Positions 63,035-64,000 of a stretch of 64,000 nt of DNA are shown in pieces (positions within the stretch are counted from its first letter, which is position 1; each line of letters begins with the position of its first letter). Below the pieces are notes generated by a model that was not told the DNA's origin, searched no databases, and saw only the letters and a list, made by a program, of their open reading frames with translations. The position numbers and the translations under genes were made by a program. Location: contig NZ_CP031455.1 of NCBI RefSeq assembly GCF_003391135.1, positions 6,060,001-6,124,000 on the forward strand. Direction: 5' to 3'. Source of the DNA: Streptoverticillium olivoreticuli subsp. olivoreticuli. Lineage in GTDB: Bacteria; Actinomycetota; Actinomycetes; Streptomycetales; Streptomycetaceae.

Positions 63035-64000
63035 GTGAGCGAAAAGCCAGCGGGTACGGCGAGCGGTACGCCGGAGGGAACACAGGCCACCGCGATGTGG
63101 CAGAACAGCCCGCCGGGATCCCTCTACGACTACATCCGCGTGGCCTCGTTCTCCCTGGGCGCCGACGGGCGCATCCAGCAGTGGAGCGAGCGCGCGGCGG
63201 AGCTCTTCGGAATAGCGGCCCGGCACGCCGTCGGCAAGGACCCCCTGGAGATCTTCGCCCCCGCCGCGCCGGGGGCGAGGCGGGGTCCGGACCCCGCCGC
63301 CGCCCCGTTCCTGGGCGAGGGCGGGCTCGACGGCCGGGAGTGGACGGGCATCGTGCCCTATCCACGCGGCGAACGGTCACCGGGGCTGGCCGAGATCTAT
63401 GTGATGCCCACCCGGAGCGAGAACGGCGAGCGCGGCGCGCTCTGCGTGGCCGTGGACGCCCGGGCGCTGCGGGGAATAGAGACCGACATCGCGGCCTCCG
63501 AGGCCGTTTTCGGCCAATCTCCCCTGGGATTCTTCTTCTTCGGCACGGACCTCACCCTGCTCCGCGTCAACGAGAGCTTCGCCCAGACCTTCGGCCGCCC
63601 CGCCGCCTGGCACCGCGGCCGCACCCCGCACGACTTCCTGCCCCGCGGCGAGGCCGAGCGGCTGACCGCGGCGCTGCGACAGGTCCTCGACACCGGGCGG
63701 CCGGTGTCCGACGTCCAGCTCGTGGGGCCGGTGCCCGGCCAGAGCGAGCGCCGCCGCTGGTCCGTCTCGCTCTACCGGCTGCACAGCGGCAGCGGACGGC
63801 CCATCGGGGTGGCCGCGCTCGCCACCGACGTCACCGGGCGCCGCCGCGCGGAGCGGGAGGCCGCGGGCGTGCGCCGCAACCTCGCGCTGCTCAACGAGGC
63901 GGGCGCGCGCATCGGCAACTCCCTGGACCTGGAGACCACCGCCCGGGAGCTGCTGGACGTCGCCGTGCCCCAGTTCTGCGACCTCGCCTCCGTCGACCTC
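63035..64000 (+). CDS. PAS-GAF signalling protein, probably a SpoIIE-type phosphatase (5' part)
   Basis: 322 codons are visible and the frame stays open to the window end. A first PAS domain is at YIRVASFSLGADGRIQQWSERAAELFG and a second at SPLGFFFFGTDLTLLRVNESFAQTFGRP, ending IGVAALATDVTGRRRAEREA. A GAF domain begins LALLNEAGARIGNSLDLETTARELLDVAVPQFCDLASVDL. In Streptomyces this order is usually followed by a PP2C SpoIIE phosphatase, and often by an HATPase; that part lies outside. GGAGGGGACGGG precedes the GTG. Confidence 0.85.
   Translation, partial: MSEKPAGTASGTPEGTQATAMWQNSPPGSLYDYIRVASFSLGADGRIQQWSERAAELFGIAARHAVGKDPLEIFAPAAPGARRGPDPAAAPFLGEGGLDGREWTGIVPYPRGERSPGLAEIYVMPTRSENGERGALCVAVDARALRGIETDIAASEAVFGQSPLGFFFFGTDLTLLRVNESFAQTFGRPAAWHRGRTPHDFLPRGEAERLTAALRQVLDTGRPVSDVQLVGPVPGQSERRRWSVSLYRLHSGSGRPIGVAALATDVTGRRRAEREAAGVRRNLALLNEAGARIGNSLDLETTARELLDVAVPQFCDLASVDL

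Overview
The window is very GC-rich, densely coded chromosomal DNA from an actinomycete, almost certainly Streptomyces. The evidence is gene content: a WhiB-family regulator, several SpoIIE-type phosphatase and anti-sigma-like ATPase genes, many GTG starts, ATGA/GTGA gene overlaps, and a gene string (wblI-like, glpX, nitroreductase, xseB-xseA, ispH, polyphosphate glucokinase) that I recall as conserved in Streptomyces. No rRNA, tRNA, CRISPR array, transposase or integrase was found.

Region 1 (1-8470) is a Tad/Flp pilus locus: the end of a TadE-like gene, the TadA ATPase, TadB and TadC platform proteins, a Flp prepilin, a TadG-like protein that seems to begin at a CTG codon, a lipoprotein, an OmpA-type wall-binding protein, an anchored secreted protein, a DUF192 protein and a prepilin peptidase. 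Region 2 (8500-10433) is a TetR regulator and an MFS exporter, each preceded by a copy of the same operator-like dyad. Region 3 (10434-17753) holds a structured intergenic RNA candidate with a strong terminator, an aldo-keto reductase, a cis-prenyltransferase, a PIN-PhoH ATPase, a secreted lytic transglycosylase and an AI-2E family permease.

Region 4 (17769-26431) carries a 1330-residue secreted protein that joins a transglycosylase-like domain to an SGNH hydrolase, a small secreted protein, the peroxide-defence set ahpD-ahpC/oxyR, and a coupled SPFH and small DNA-binding-type gene pair. Region 5 (26673-36281) has a bifunctional penicillin-binding protein, a catalase, a GAF-SpoIIE-HATPase phosphatase, a methyltransferase with a TTA codon, a DUF402 protein and fumC. 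Region 6 (36390-50821) has a secreted SGNH-lectin protein, a class I Fe-S fumarase, a DUF1707 protein, the wblI-glpX-xse-ispH-ppgK block and ychF. The 3' end of the nitroreductase gene here is copied twice more in tandem.

Region 7 (50908-55973) stands out. A 1181-residue STAND NTPase with an N-terminal nuclease-like domain, a TPR-like middle and a degenerate transglutaminase-like C-terminus lies between two toxin-antitoxin pairs (yefM-yoeB and phd-relE). Near-identical direct repeats bracket yefM-yoeB plus the STAND gene. This looks like a small defence island inserted beside ychF and is the best candidate for an undescribed system. Region 8 (56024-64000) holds an NTF2-like secreted protein, a Uma2 nuclease-fold protein, an alpha/beta hydrolase, a GntR regulator with dyad operators, a TTG-started amino-acid permease, a tiny SPOR-like protein, a Nudix hydrolase, an RsbW-like ATPase and the start of a PAS-GAF protein cut by the window end.

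A family of GC-rich palindromic intergenic repeats recurs at gene 3' ends (near 5800, 25100, 34760, 37930, 43900 and 45570).
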